Shown here: piece after piece, positions 1 through 11,500 of the stretch
How positions within the stretch are numbered: the first letter of the stretch is position 1
Layout of the letters: the number at the start of each line of letters is the position of its first letter
Source: Linum tenue
Taxonomy: Eukaryota; Streptophyta; Magnoliopsida; Malpighiales; Linaceae
Direction: 5' to 3'
Length of the DNA stretch: 64,000 nt
Assembly (NCBI GenBank): GCA_946122785.1
Contig: CAMGYJ010000009.1
Span: 9,640,937-9,704,936, forward strand
Translations under genes and position numbers: made by a program
The notes under the pieces: generated by a model
Told to the model about the DNA's origin: nothing
The model's database searches: none
Seen by the model: only the letters and a program-made list of their open reading frames with translations

Positions 1-3000
1 GGAATGGATTGGTTAAGCCAACATAGAGCCGTAATGAACTGTTATACTAAGGAAGTAATTTTCGAAAGACCAGATGGTCAGAATGTGATTTTTCGAGGGA
101 CTAGACAGGTGGTGCCTAGTTGCCTAGTCTCGGCCACCAAGGTGGTGAGTTTGATGAAGGAAGGCTGTGAAGTGTATCTGGCTTATGTGACTGAGGGCAA
201 ACCGGAATTGAAACCTGAAAATGTTCCGGTTGTGAAGGAGTTCCTGGATGTGTTCCCTTCGGAACTGCCAGGATTACCTCCGGAAAGGGAAATAGATTTC
301 ACTATTGAACTGATACCGGGCACTGCTCCGATCTCTGTATCTCCGTACCGGATGTCTCCGTTTGAACTTAAAGAACTGAAGGAGCAACTTCAAGAGTTGC
401 TAGATAAGGGGTTTATTAGACCTAGTGTCTCCCCTTGGGGCGCTCCGGTATTATTTGTGAAGAAGAAAGATGGAACTTTTCGTCTGTGTATTGACTATCG
501 GAAGCTCAACAAGTTAACGGTTAAGAATAAATATCCATTACCTCGGATTGATGATTTATTTGACCAACTACAAGGATCGAGGGTCTTTTCCAAGATTGAT
601 CTAAGATCAGGTTATCATCAATTAAGGGTAGCGGATGAGTCCATACCGAAGACAGCCTTTCGTACTAGGTATGGGCATTACGAATTTCTCGTTATGCCTT
701 TCGGGTTAACAAATGCTCCAGCTGTGTTCATGGCACTGATGAACCGAGTGTTTCAGGAATATCTAGATAAGTTTGTGATCGTCTTTATTGATGATATTCT
801 AGTGTATTCTGGAAGTGAAGAAGAGCACATGGAGCATTTGAGAATCGTACTGCAGATTCTGAGGGAAAAGCAATTGTATGCTAAGTTCAGCAAATGTGAA
901 TTTTGGATGGATCAAGTAGTATTTTTGGGCCATGTGGTGTCTGAGAGAGGTATAGAGGTGGATCCAAGGAAAGTAGAAGCAGTGATACAATGGGAGCCAC
1001 CGAAAAATATACCTGAACTAAGAAGTTTCCTTGGCATGGCCGGATACTACAGAAGGTTCATTGAGGGGTTCTCTCTGATTGCTGCACCATTGACAAAGTT
1101 ACTGAGGAAAGAGCAATCTTTTATATGGGATAATAAATGTCAATCCAGTTTCGATGAGTTGAAGCGGAAGTTAACCACTGCACCGGTTCTTGCCCTTCCC
1201 TCAGGAACTGGAGGTTATGTGGTATACAGTGATGCTTCGCATCAAGGGTTAGGATGTGTTCTCATGCAACATGGTAGAGTAATTGCTTATGCTTCCAGGC
1301 AATTACGACCGTATGAGAAATCTTATCCGACTCATGATTTAGAACTGGCGGCTGTGGTATTTGCCTTAAAGATTTGGCGTCATTATTTGTACGGTGAGAC
1401 TTTTCAGATCTTTACTGATCATAAGAGTCTCAAGTACTTGATGGAGCAAAAAGAGCTAAATCTTAGGCAAAGGAGATGGTTAGAGTTGTTGAAAGATTAC
1501 GACTGTACCATCGAATACCATCCAGGCAAAGCAAATGTTGTGGCAGATGCTTTGAGTCGAAAGACCACGCATCGTACTAAAAATGAGGAGACTGGTTTAA
1601 TGGCAAATTTGATTGCTTTGAGAGCTATGAGTGTTGAATTGGAAATGAGTTCCACAGGAGGGTTATTGGCCACTTTACAAGTGCGACCAATTCTGAGAGA
1701 AAGAATTATTAAAGTTCAGGATCAAGACCCTGAATTGAGGAAGATTATTGATAAGAGTCGTAAAGAGGAAGAAACTAAATTCACATTCCGAGATGGCGTT
1801 CTGACACTAAATGAAAGACTTTGTGTTCCAAATGTGGATGAATTGCGAAGGGAGATTTTGGAAGAAGCTCATTCCTCTCCTTATGCAATGCATCCCGGAA
1901 CGACAAAAATGTACCGTTCGTTGAGATCTCATTATTGGTGGCCAAGGATGAAGAAAGAAGTGGCTGAACATGTCTTGACGTGTCTGGTATGTCAGAAAGT
2001 GAAAGCTGAACATCAAGCCCCAGCGGGAAAATTGCAACCACTGTCCATTCCAGAATGGAAATGGGAAAAGATTACCATGGACTTTGTCTATGGTCTACCT
2101 AGGACTCAGAAGAAGAACGACGCCGTTTGGGTCATTGTGGATCGATTGACAAAGTCGGCTCACTTTATACCCATTAGATGGGGTTGTTCGCTAGAGTTCT
2201 TGACAAAGAAGTATGTGGAGGAAATAGTGAGACTACATGGAGTACCAGTATCCATCGTCTCTGACAGAGATCCGAGGTTCACTTCTCGATTCTGGAAGAG
2301 TTTGCAAGAAGCACTAGGTACTCGTCTGAACTTTTCAACCGCTTTTCATCCCCAGACCGATGGTCAATCCGAGCGAACAATCCTCACTCTTGAGGAAATG
2401 TTGCGAGCTTGTGTACTGGATTTCCAAGGTTCTTGGGATGAACATTTGCCACTGATTGAATTTGCTTATAATAACCAGTACCATAGTAGTATTGGTATGG
2501 CTCCATACGAAGCTCTGTATGGAAGGAAATGCAGATCCCCAGTGTGCTGGGATGAGGAAGGGTTACGGCAATTGGAGGGACCTGAAATCGTTCAGAAGAC
2601 AGTGGATAAGATTAAAGTTATCAGAAGCCGATTGAAGGCCACACAAAACCGGCAAAAGAGCTATGCTGATATCCACCGAAGAGAGATGGAATTTCAGAGT
2701 GGAGAGAAAGTATTTTTGAAAGTGTCTCCTTGGAGAGGTGTTTTGAGATTCCAGAAGAAGGGTAAGTTAAGTCCGAGGTATATCGGACCTTATGAGATTC
2801 TGGAAAAGATAGGTCCGGTAGCCTATCGACTTGCCTTACCACCAGAATTGTCTCAAGTTCATGATGTCTTCCATGTGAGTTTGCTTCGAAGATACCGATC
2901 GAATCCGTCACATGTACTGGAACCAGATGAGATTGAGGTCCAGAAAGATCTAAGCTATGTGGAGGAACCAAAAGAGATCGTGGACCAAAAGGTGAAACAA

Positions 3001-3159
3001 CTTAGGAATCGAAGTATTCCTATGGTGAAAGTAATTTGGAAAAGTCACACTGGAGAAGAAGCCACGTGGGAGACGGAAGAAAGCATGAAAGCACAATACC
3101 CCTACTTGTTTCAAGGTAAATTTCGGGACGAAATTTTATTTAGAGGGGAGGAAATGTAA
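1..3159 (+). CDS. Ty3/gypsy chromovirus polyprotein, 5'-truncated by window edge
   Basis: Open frame of 1051 codons from base 4 that enters the window already inside the coding region. Residues 1-30 look like the tail of the retropepsin domain (MDWLSQHRA). Reverse transcriptase spans about 95-290, with the catalytic FIDD at about 261-264. RNase H starts near 400 (YSDASH near 409). Integrase has an H2C2 zinc region near 623-665 and a core with MDF near 690, SDRDPRF near 753 and DGQSERT near 785. The C-terminal 70 residues resemble a chromodomain ([14 protein letters not shown]). The order PR-RT-RH-IN-chromodomain is that of Ty3/gypsy chromoviruses, and the protease wording and long LTR suggest the Tekay/Del clade (inference). 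No internal stop is seen, so the part present could be coding, but gag and the protease active site lie outside the window. Confidence 0.95.
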   Translation, partial: GMDWLSQHRAVMNCYTKEVIFERPDGQNVIFRGTRQVVPSCLVSATKVVSLMKEGCEVYLAYVTEGKPELKPENVPVVKEFLDVFPSELPGLPPEREIDFTIELIPGTAPISVSPYRMSPFELKELKEQLQELLDKGFIRPSVSPWGAPVLFVKKKDGTFRLCIDYRKLNKLTVKNKYPLPRIDDLFDQLQGSRVFSKIDLRSGYHQLRVADESIPKTAFRTRYGHYEFLVMPFGLTNAPAVFMALMNRVFQEYLDKFVIVFIDDILVYSGSEEEHMEHLRIVLQILREKQLYAKFSKCEFWMDQVVFLGHVVSERGIEVDPRKVEAVIQWEPPKNIPELRSFLGMAGYYRRFIEGFSLIAAPLTKLLRKEQSFIWDNKCQSSFDELKRKLTTAPVLALPSGTGGYVVYSDASHQGLGCVLMQHGRVIAYASRQLRPYEKSYPTHDLELAAVVFALKIWRHYLYGETFQIFTDHKSLKYLMEQKELNLRQRRWLELLKDYDCTIEYHPGKANVVADALSRKTTHRTKNEETGLMANLIALRAMSVELEMSSTGGLLATLQVRPILRERIIKVQDQDPELRKIIDKSRKEEETKFTFRDGVLTLNERLCVPNVDELRREILEEAHSSPYAMHPGTTKMYRSLRSHYWWPRMKKEVAEHVLTCLVCQKVKAEHQAPAGKLQPLSIPEWKWEKITMDFVYGLPRTQKKNDAVWVIVDRLTKSAHFIPIRWGCSLEFLTKKYVEEIVRLHGVPVSIVSDRDPRFTSRFWKSLQEALGTRLNFSTAFHPQTDGQSERTILTLEEMLRACVLDFQGSWDEHLPLIEFAYNNQYHSSIGMAPYEALYGRKCRSPVCWDEEGLRQLEGPEIVQKTVDKIKVIRSRLKATQNRQKSYADIHRREMEFQSGEKVFLKVSPWRGVLRFQKKGKLSPRYIGPYEILEKIGPVAYRLALPPELSQVHDVFHVSLLRRYRSNPSHVLEPDEIEVQKDLSYVEEPKEIVDQKVKQLRNRSIPMVKVIWKSHTGEEATWETEESMKAQYPYLFQGKFRDEILFRGEEM
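3141..3154 (+). other. Polypurine tract of the Ty3/gypsy element
   Basis: Purine-rich stretch (TAGAGGGGAGGAAA) immediately before the TG that opens the LTR. This is the expected priming site for plus-strand DNA synthesis. The stop codon of the polyprotein (3157-3159) lies just inside the LTR. Confidence 0.8.
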
Positions 3160-5648
3160 CATCCCTGCCCTCGTACTAGTATTACGTTATAATTACGTGG
3201 TTGTGATTGGGTTACAAAAATTAGTCTTTTGAACCAAAAAGAAAGTGAATAGTGGAAGTGCTAGACTTAATTGCAAGTGAAGGAAAGTTTGGGGCCAAAT
3301 AGACAATTTGGAGGGATGGAGAATTCTAGATAAGGGAGATAAAATCTGCCCATCCTCTTATCTCTCATTTCCTTCTCATCCCTTCCCCTCACTCTCTCCC
3401 ACGTCTCTCTCTTGCTCTCTTCCTTTCACCTGGTTTCACCACCTCAAAACCCACCACCCCCCCTTTCAGAAACAAAGAGTGAAAGCTAGAAAGAAAAGCA
3501 TATCAAGGAGAGGAAGAGGAAGAAGAAGGAGGCAAAAGGGGTGCTGCCAATTTCCGTCCAGCAGCGAGACAGCCTGTTAGAAGGACGATTCCGGACAATC
3601 AAACCGTTGGATTGTCCTGAGATTTGTAGGTTGGGTTTCATACTTCTTTGGCTACGATTTGACCGTTGGGATCATCGATATGATCTCTGGTTCATCGAGG
3701 AAAATCGCTGGACAGAAGGGCTGCGATACTGTTTTTCTGTAGCAGGACAGCAGATTAGAGGTAAGATCCTGTGCGAATCCGCCGTTGGATCGTTCTAGAA
3801 ATTTGTTATGAGGTTAAGCATATGTGTTTATTTGAGCTGACCGTTCAGAATGTAGTTTTGATGTCGGAGTGGTCAGGAACAATTGTTAGAAGAAGGGAGT
3901 GGTTTTGAAGTGAAAAGAAAGTTGTTGACAGTTTTGAAATGTCAAGTTAAAATGATTGCTGGGATCAAAAGGCTGATCCAAATGGTCTGAAATTTGGATA
4001 TGTTGTAGACCTATGAATATAGTTTCAGTAGAAACAAGAATCAACGGATTTGGTTAAGTATCAAGGGAGAAATGATCAAAATGAGGAAGCATGGTAAAGT
4101 GTACAATCGTATGACTTCCCTTGTGGTCTTATTGACATGCATGAATATAACCATGATTATGATGATTGTATACGTGTCTTGGTGCTTGAATAACCTGGAA
4201 ATCTTGTACATAAAGGTAAGGATCAAGCCGGGGGCTCATCCAAAGGCAAGGGCATAGCCGAGTGAAGACAAAGCTGTGAGTAGATTCTAATCTTAGATCT
4301 ACCTCAACATAATCACAGTATTCGGGTCATGAAGCGGCCCGAATACATATCGGGGTCATGAAGAGGCTCCGGTATAATATGGGAATTTATGGGAAATGAT
4401 ATGGCTATGTGATATGGCTTGTTTGTGTTTATTCATTATCTGCATTTGGTATGAAGTTGGAAATGCATGAATTGTGAATGAGATATGGAAAGACATTTTG
4501 TTGATTTATTGTGCGGATTATGAGCAAGTAGTCGAACTTGCGAACCCGTCTTGTCTGTTCAGATTTGGAGTGAGCCATTAGGCTTACTAATCCTGTTCTG
4601 CTTGAATAACTCGGAGTAAGCTCTTCAGCTTACATTCCATTCTGTTGTGACTGAGGGTACAAAAGCACTATGAATGCTTTTGAGCCCATAGTGTCTAAGT
4701 GAACTATTAATGAAAAGAGGTGAATACTTAAGAATAAGTAAAAAGGTTTTATGATACCTCGGTACAGTAGTGTGTCCTGTTTGTATCGATGTGGTTAAAC
4801 CCCACGATACTCCTGTTTGAGCGCTCGTGCTTCGCACCGTGCCGTTTGGGTGACGACCCACGGTACTCCTGTTCTGTTCAGTTAGCCAGGCTGGGGTAAT
4901 CCCGTGGCGACTCCTGTTTTTGTATCGGTCCGGGTTGTGTCCCGCGATATTCCTGTTGGTGCGAGCACTCCTGTTTCGTGCCTTGAGCACTCCTGTTTCG
5001 TGCCTTGTGCACTCCTGTTCGTACCGGATGGGGTTTTGTCCCGCGGTACTCCAGTTATCTGATGGCTGGTCATGGTTATCCTGCAGCCTTCCACTACTGT
5101 ACTACCCGAGGAGTATATCATTTAGCAAGTTTGAAAGTGAAATTGTATAAGTAAAATGCCTCTATCTGTCATCTGCTTTATGTGTTTTTGTCTATGAGAT
5201 GTGAACATGTGAACTTGGTTGATCCTGTGGAATGGGAAGTAGAATAATCAGCTTAAGTCCTGTTATGTGCTAGGGTGTTTCTGCCCAATACTGTTTTTGT
5301 ATTGATGTCGATCCGAGCTTAGAATTTATTCACTGAGCGACGACTCATCCTTCGTCATCATTTTTCCTCAGATCAAGATCAGAAGTAAGGTCTGTACTGT
5401 AGATATCGGGACTCAAGCGTGAAGGGAAGCCATGAGGTGGGCGGAGGACTCCGAACTCCTTAAATGTTTTATGTTGTGTGGATTTTGTAATAAAGCGGAC
5501 TTCCCCGGCTTTCTGTTTTGACTGTGATGAAAATGTAAATGATGGTTTGAAGTTTGAAAAAAAAATATATGTAAAGCTCGGGCCCGAGAATGTTTAAACT
5601 CGATGTATTTTACTGTTTCGTTTTGTAATATAAAGTAAGGGTTTCACA
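3155..5648 (+). repeat. 3' LTR of the Ty3/gypsy element (about 2.5 kb)
   Basis: Begins TGTAACATCC directly after the polypurine tract and ends GGGTTTCACA, giving TG...CA termini. The length of 2494 bp fits the long LTRs of Tekay-type chromoviruses. It contains repeated ACTCCTGTT motifs (4798-5056), paired 'GGGTCATGAAG' motifs near 4324-4367, and a candidate polyadenylation signal near 5488. The 5' LTR is outside the window, so age and target duplication cannot be assessed. Frames inside (for example 3308-3580) show no family resemblance and are not called as genes. Confidence 0.85.
4963..5028 (+). repeat. 22-bp tandem repeats inside the gypsy LTR
   Basis: Two identical 22-bp units (4963-4984 and 4985-5006) starting GAGCACTCCTG, followed by a diverged third. 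The same ACTCCTGTT core recurs irregularly from 4810. Such core repeats in the U3 of plant LTRs can act as enhancer-like elements, but nothing here shows that directly. Confidence 0.7.
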
Positions 5649-5880
5649 GGTACAGCTGATTTGAAGGAGTTTGGTACGTCTGGCAATTTCTATTGCATCT
5701 GGGTTTGGCGATTTGCATTGCGTTTGAGTTTGGCGGTTTTGATCGCATTTGGATACGTTTGGCGATATGTATCGCGTTTGGGTACATCTGGCAACTTTGG
5801 TTGCATCTGGTACATCTGGCAACTTTGGTTGCGTCTGGTACATTTGGCATTTGACAGAGAATTCAAGTCAAGGTGGAGAT
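5649..5880 (+). mobile_element. 3' untranslated internal end of a Ty1/copia element, truncated
   Basis: Sequence between the gypsy LTR and a copia-like LTR. It ends in the polypurine tract AAGGTGGAGAT (5870-5880) directly before the LTR start at 5881, the usual copia arrangement. No pol coding sequence is left. The piece starts abruptly at the gypsy LTR, so the gypsy element probably inserted into, or recombined with, this copia element (inference). It holds the hairpin array listed separately. Confidence 0.7.
5682..5833 (+). repeat. Array of six tandem 5-bp-stem hairpins
   Basis: Six consecutive units at 25-29 bp spacing each contain a 5-bp inverted repeat around a 4-nt loop: 5683-5696, 5708-5721, 5733-5746, 5762-5775, 5791-5804 and 5819-5832. 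Arms are GCAAT/ATTGC, GCGAT/ATTGC, GCGGT/ATCGC, GCGAT/ATCGC, and GCAAC/GTTGC twice. Arm bases differ between units but pairing, including G-U, is kept. The two sides therefore change together. Confidence 0.8.
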
Positions 5881-6262
5881 TGTTAGGATATGACTTGAAT
5901 TTGATTTGAGTTTGTTTTGTGTTTTGGGCCTATTTTGTTTGGGTTTGTGTTTGGGTTTTGTTTTGACCTTTTCCTTGTAAGTTTGGGAAAAGGTGTTTGG
6001 TTTCCTGTTTGGGATTAGGAGAAGAGTTCTATAAATACTCTTTATCATCCTAGTCTGTAGTAAAGTCAGTCAAGTTAGTTTGTTTGGTTTGTCCGTTCCG
6101 GAATTTGGTTTGTAACCTGTACTGAGTACTCTACTCAAATCAGTGAAATTTTGTTCTCCTCTGCCCATGGATTAGCTAGCACACATTGTGTTAGTGAACC
6201 ACGTTAAATTCATGTTCGTTCGTGTTGGTCTGGATTATCGATTGCACGCTTCTGTTCCGACA
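5881..6262 (+). repeat. Copia-type LTR (3' LTR remnant)
   Basis: Starts TGTTAGGATATGA right after a polypurine tract and ends TTCTGTTCCGACA (382 bp, TG...CA). A TATA box (TATAAATA, 6030-6037) lies in the expected U3/R position. The tail with repeated 'GTGTTAGTGAACC'-like text is typical of short copia LTRs. There is no second copy in the window. Confidence 0.75.
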
Positions 6263-6687
6263 ATTGATAACCTGATGAGAAATTTATGATGACCAATAAT
6301 GAAGATTTTCAGTTAATGGTGATGTCGCTATAGAGATTGGATGTTATCAAGTTTAGAACCTAGCAATTTAAGTATGTTGATTGATGTTGGGACTCATTTG
6401 TCTTGGGTGTTTGTTTTGTTACAATTTCTCTTGCCACGTTAATTTTGAAGTTTTTATTGCTCAAATGATTACCTTTATGGAATTCGGACCCGCTTTCATA
6501 AACTTAATCGGTAAGACGTGTATTCTTTTATACGACTATTTTGCTACAATTTGGACCAAAAGTTGAAATTTGTTGAATAAATTGTAATAGTTTCTTTACT
6601 AATTAGTTTTGAATGATCCATACATTAATTATAAATGTATGATGGGGAGAAATATGATGTTATTTTTTAATTCGATAGAACTTTGAA
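6263..6687. other. Unassigned sequence
   Basis: AT-rich sequence with no coding signal, repeat structure or RNA gene that I can recognise. Confidence 0.5.
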
Positions 6688-6696
6688 ATTAAAATA

Positions 6697-7396
6697 GGGT
6701 TAATATTTTATTTTGACCCGAACTATGACCATATAATCAACTTTAGCACGTGGTTTCAGAAATTAACATCCTGGCCTCAACTATACAGCATATAGACTCA
6801 ATTGGCCCGACACATGGTTTGACCGTCAATTTGGACAGTCAACATCGTTGACCGTTAGTCAACACGCCATGTCATTGCCTTGTCAGCCTAAAAATTATTA
6901 AAAAATTCAAATTCAAATTATTTTCCTAATTTCTATTATTTATCATTTTCAAATTAACCAAAAAATAAAATTTCAAAAATATTAAATAAAATATATATTT
7001 TATTTTTTCGGATATTTGATAATGATAAATTTTATAAATTAACAAAAAATTATGGAATTAAATTTAAAAAATTTATTATCATTTTCACATTACCCAAAAA
7101 ATAAAAAAATAAATTTATTTATGTTTTTTATAATTTAGTTTTGGTTAATTTGATAATAAATAATAGAAATTTAGAAAAATAATTAGAATTTTTATTGATT
7201 TTTAGGCTGACGAGGCAATGACATGGCGTGTTGACTAACGGTCAATGGTGTTTACCATCCAAATTGACGGTCAAACTCTGTGCCGGGCCAATTGAGTCTA
7301 TATGTTATATAGTTGAGGTCAGGATGTTAATTTATGAAACCACGGACCAAAATTGATTATATGGTCATAGTTCAAGCCAAAATAAGGTATTAACCC
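6697..7396. mobile_element. MULE-type foldback MITE, 700 bp, 9-bp target duplication
   Basis: Begins GGGTTAATATT and ends GGTATTAACCC. The outer ~200 bp of each side are inverted copies of each other (left 6697-6900, right 7198-7396), and weaker complementarity continues into the AT-rich middle. The element is flanked on both sides by the identical 9-mer ATTAAAATA (6688-6696 and 7397-7405). A perfect 9-bp duplication plus long terminal inverted repeats is diagnostic of Mutator-like elements. It has no coding capacity. Confidence 0.9.
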
Positions 7397-7405
7397 ATTA
7401 AAATA

Positions 7406-7864
7406 TAAATATAGTACAAACAACACAAAATAAAGGCAAGGAAGTGAGTAATTATCACGTTATTATTCTCATACTTTTTGCATAGATAAGATTTTTTTAA
7501 AAAAAATATAGTTGAAATTAATACGTGTAAATATATTAGGTATGTGTAAGTTGTTTCATATATTGTCAATACGTTGTTTGATATTCTTATAAACTTTGCC
7601 AACTAAATATTTTTTTTAGAATTTTCATAAATTATATATTTAAGACCAACCATATATCTACCTTAAACAGTTGCACAATTATACACAAGTATCAAGATCT
7701 TCCGACCAAGAGGTCGGGCCATGTGCTAGTAAACATAGATATCCATATAATCCAATCAAATCAGTAGTTACAGATAGGGTTCAGCTAATCCAAACAAGAA
7801 AAGAGGATTAGTTCATGGAAGATGAAGGGAGGAACAAATGAGAGAAATAAGAACCAATTTTCAT
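7406..7864. other. Unassigned AT-rich sequence
   Basis: No gene or repeat recognised between the two MITEs. The short minus-strand frame 7390-7602 is low complexity and is not called. Confidence 0.5.
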
Positions 7865-7872
7865 GGTGTAAG

Positions 7873-8357
7873 TAGTGATGGCAATGAGGCGGGGCGGGTA
7901 CCTCAATACCCATGTCCCGTCGCATGCTATTGTGGCGCAGGGCGGGTAAAACCTGCCTGGGTACGGAGGGAGACGGGGAGACTCACTCTTACATGATATT
8001 TGAAAAAAATATACGCAAATTTTATGTTTTACGATAAAAAGAAGGGGAAAACACTATATAATTGAATAATAATGATAATAGAATGGGTAATTGAGTCTAA
8101 CAAGTTGAAATATCGACTCTAACTAGTTGAAGAAAAGTCAAAATAGGAGAACTCTGTATAGATATTCTAAGAAATTGAGATAGATTGGGCAAAGAATGGG
8201 GCGGGGCGGTGCAGGGCGGGTCGGAAGTAGATACCCATGCCCGTCCCACGCTATTGCGGGTCAAGTAAAACCCGCTTCATCGCGGGTCGGGTAATACCGC
8301 CCCATCGCGGGTCAGGTAGGGTAATACCCGCGGGGCGGGTTCAAATTGCCATCAATA
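7873..8357. mobile_element. hAT-type MITE, 485 bp, 8-bp target duplication
   Basis: Termini TAGTGATGGCAAT and ATTGCCATCAATA are imperfect inverted repeats of the common plant hAT 'TAGNGATGGCAA' form. The identical 8-mer GGTGTAAG flanks both ends (7865-7872 and 8358-8365). The subterminal regions are full of GCGGG/CCCGC motifs on both sides, typical subterminal transposase-binding repeats of such elements. No coding capacity. Confidence 0.9.
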
Positions 8358-8365
8358 GGTGTAAG

Positions 8366-9480
8366 GGATGATTGGATGTTCCAAGGTGAATCCTTTGGGG
8401 TATAACTTATTGAAAATCTCATATTCTACTCTCTCTCAATCATCTCTGGTCGTCTTAAATCGGCCTAAACAGTGAAGATATATGCCCTCTCACGGCCTTG
8501 GCCACGGTCGTGGGCCAACCCATGAATCCCTCAGTAGTGAATTCTTTAATTTCAGGTTAATTTTTGTCGTCCGGCTCATGGCCATGGGGCTACCCGTGAG
8601 TGCTTCTGCAGCTAATTACTCCATTTTTTGCCTTTTTTCCCTCGTCCAAACTCTGAATCAGTCTCTGTTTGATCCTAGACGCTTGTAATCTTGTCCTCTT
8701 TACTTCCATGACAATTTTCAATAATTCTTTGGTAAAAAACTGTGGTTGAACTCTTCTTTCATCCTTTAGTGTGTTTCTTGTCCAAATATCGTCAAATTTA
8801 CCAAGCACAAAACCCACAAAAACATAGAAGCATTGCCAAAATGACTAAGCAAAGAGGCTTAAAAGGGATCTAAAAACATGTATAATTTACGTGTTAACAG
8901 TATACAACTATAGGGTCACTCTGTGTAAGCTTACGGGGATACTTCTTTGTGCATGTACACTTGTGTAATAAGTAAACGAATCAGTCTTTGTACATGAAAG
9001 AAGTGAATGGCACTTTATAGCTTGGTTAGGTGGATGCATGTGTTGAGAACTGTTGAGATGGTGTCATTGTCTTATTGGGAATCGATGTTTTAAGTTAAAA
9101 TGTGATATTTTGTGGTATTAATGATGTTCATGATGTGTTCGAGACGTGGAATTATGAGGACAAATTGTGGTTTCTTTTGAGGTTGTTCTAGGAATATTTG
9201 TTTTTTATTGATCATGTACTGGTTAGGTCATTCTAGGATGGGGTGCTTCCACTAAGGCGGGTTGCTAGGTCCTCTCATCCTTGACAGTGAGTTGAAAGAA
9301 TAAAGTATATGATCCATTGTTATTTGTAGAGCTAAATCTACATACTCGTTGTCCAGATGAGACTCTTGTCATCAATCTGGGTTGGTTTTATTTTGCCCTT
9401 TGGCTTTGCCCAAACTACTCTTATTAACCAGCACTTGTAATTTCAGCAATTGGATATGTTGCGAATTGTACAGGGAGAGT
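8366..9480. other. Unassigned sequence before the hAT pseudogene
   Basis: No recognisable gene. It may include the 5' part or leader of the decayed hAT element that follows, but I see no terminal repeat to mark its start. Confidence 0.4.
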
Positions 9481-9499
9481 GAAGTATAATCAACTGCTG

Positions 9500-10505
9500 A
9501 TCCTAGATGTGGGGGGCACTCTAAGAGTGCAAGTATTCCTCCTATACCTCATGCACCATCTTTCAATCCTGCTCCTGGACCATCTTTCGGTACCACCAAT
9601 GTACCTCCTACCCACACAGCAGGTCGGGGACAACTTCAATAAAAAGGAAAGAAAGATCGTACGTTTGGCCACACTTCAACTGTTTTAAGATGGATAATGT
9701 GGACAAAGCTCAATGCAATTACTGCAATAATGGTCTTATAGCTAACATTACCTATGAGAGTTCTACAATTCATACTCATATAGATAGTTTCATAGCGAAG
9801 ATAGCAAGAGGTGAGCTGATAGTCGACCATCCATCATCTTTTAAAGGCTAGTTACACACTCTTGGAACTTGTAAATTCGATCAAATTGATGCTAGAGAGG
9901 GCTTTAGCTGAGAGGATTATCATAAATGAACTACCATTTAGGTATGTTGAACATTAAGGGTTCAAACGTTTGACGTCTCGTGTGTGCCCTATGTTTATGT
10001 TGCATAGTCGTCAGACTGATATAGAGGATTGCATTAAGGTGTTCTTTGAAAATAGAGGTTTGTTGAAGAATTAATTCAAGACTTAGTATTCAGGGACGGT
10101 TTCACTCACCATTGATACTTGGACTTCTTTGTCCAATCTCAATTACATGTGCATTACTGCACATTTCATTGGTAGGGAATAGAAGTTTTATAAGAGAATT
10201 ATCAATTTTGTTCAATTAATAAAACATTATGGAATTGAAATTGGAAAACAGTTGACTATTTGCTTGGTGGAGTAGAGCATTAAAAGGTATTTTGTATCAC
10301 AATGGACAATGGTAGTGTTAACAATGTTGTTACTATTCATATGAGGCAACAGTTGAAAGAATAGAGATCATATGTTTTGGATGGAAAGTATGTAAAGATG
10401 AGATCTTTGGCTCATATTATAAATTTGGTTGCGAATGAGAGGCTTAAATAGATTGGTATATATGTGGAGCAAGTGAGCGAGTTTGTGAGATGGGTTAGAG
10501 CTACA
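9500..10505 (+). pseudogene. Decayed hAT transposase (BED zinc finger, RICESLEEPER-like)
   Basis: Translating the three + frames piecewise recovers parts of a plant hAT transposase in the right order. A Ser/Pro-rich leader is followed by a BED zinc finger near 9655-9800 (VWPHF, then CNYC, then HTHID). Next come an ALAERII...ELPFRYVEH block near 9900-9950, a TIDTWTSLSN block near 10105-10135 (the region of the first catalytic Asp), a TMDN block near 10300 and an AHIINLVANERLK block near 10412-10450. These blocks lie in different frames and are broken by several stops, so the gene is dead. The C-terminal dimerisation domain is missing: the match stops at about 10505, where a LINE fragment begins. 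The enclosing element's ends were not found. Confidence 0.8.
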
Positions 10506-11500
10506 CCAAGGTACCTTCTATCAGGTACCTTGGTATGCCACTGATTGATGGGAAACTAATTGTGAAGGCTTGTAATCCTCTTCTTCACATGATTACATCT
10601 TGTATTGCTGGTTGGAAGGTGCGTGTTTTGAGATGTTGGGCAATTAGAGCTTATAAGCTCTGTCATTTTCAGTATCACTCAATACTGGCTTTTAGTTTTT
10701 ATTCTTCCTAAAGTGGTAATTTGGGAAGTTGAAAGGCGGTGTAGTGACTTTCTCTGGGGTGTCTCATCTGGAGCTTGAGTTTGGGCGGTCATGGTTTGGC
10801 CACAACTGGTATAACCGAAGGTTGAAGGAGGCTTGGGGGTGCGAGATCTTCCATCTTGGAATTATGCTTACACTGCTCGATTTATTTGGCTTCTATTTTT
10901 AGAACATTGATCACTCTGGGTCGCCTGGTATAAGGAATACAAGATCAAAGGAAGATGTTTTTGGACACTACCTGAGCAATCTGGGTCGTGGATTTGGAAA
11001 AAGATTCTGAAATTGTGAAGGAAAGTTCAAGGGATTCTGTCAGCTTCTTCTGATATGCAGAAATTTTCTATGCGTCGAGTATGGGAAGATCTAGGACCAA
11101 AGAGGGAGAGAGTTCCATAGTTTCATTTGTTTTGGAAGGGTTGGAATTTACCTTGAAACTATTTCTTAGTTTGGCTGGTGATTCAGGACAGAGTTAAGAT
11201 GAAGGAGAAGGAGAAGATGCTTAGTTGGGGATTTCCAGGTACCTTAAAGTGTATGTTCTGTGATTTTGCTATTGTTTAAAGAGGACATCACCACACCAAA
11301 CTTGTGTTCTGGAAATTGTTAGCGTAACTATAGTATTTGGAAATATTTTTTAGTAGTGTTATTTTTTGGTATTTTGGGAACCTCTACGACTCTACCTAAT
11401 TGGCCTAATTTTTTTTATGTCGTTAGATCACTCTGAAAGAGGACATCGTACATAAATACAGCAACAATCTATCAACTTCATAACCAGCTAACAAAGTCGA
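10506..11500 (+). pseudogene. LINE (L1-type) reverse transcriptase C-terminal fragment, decayed
   Basis: Starts abruptly inside the hAT pseudogene. Frames near 10525-10620 read YLGMPLIDGKLIV and SCIAGWKVR, the 'YLG.PL' segment found after the RT core of plant L1 LINEs. Further on are ILPKVV-like and FLWG-like segments, a WVAWYKEYKIKGRCFW block near 10920-10965 and a SWIWKKILK block near 10985. A zinc-binding reverse-transcriptase C-terminal (zf-RVT) remnant follows near 11210-11290. Several stops and frame changes show it is non-functional. A 5'-truncated LINE inserted into an older hAT element fits best (inference). No poly(A) tail or target duplication was identified. Confidence 0.7.

Noticed and set aside
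3308..3798. Two + strand open frames in the gypsy LTR
   Set aside because: Low-complexity and inside the LTR; no family resemblance, and LTRs of this type do not usually code.
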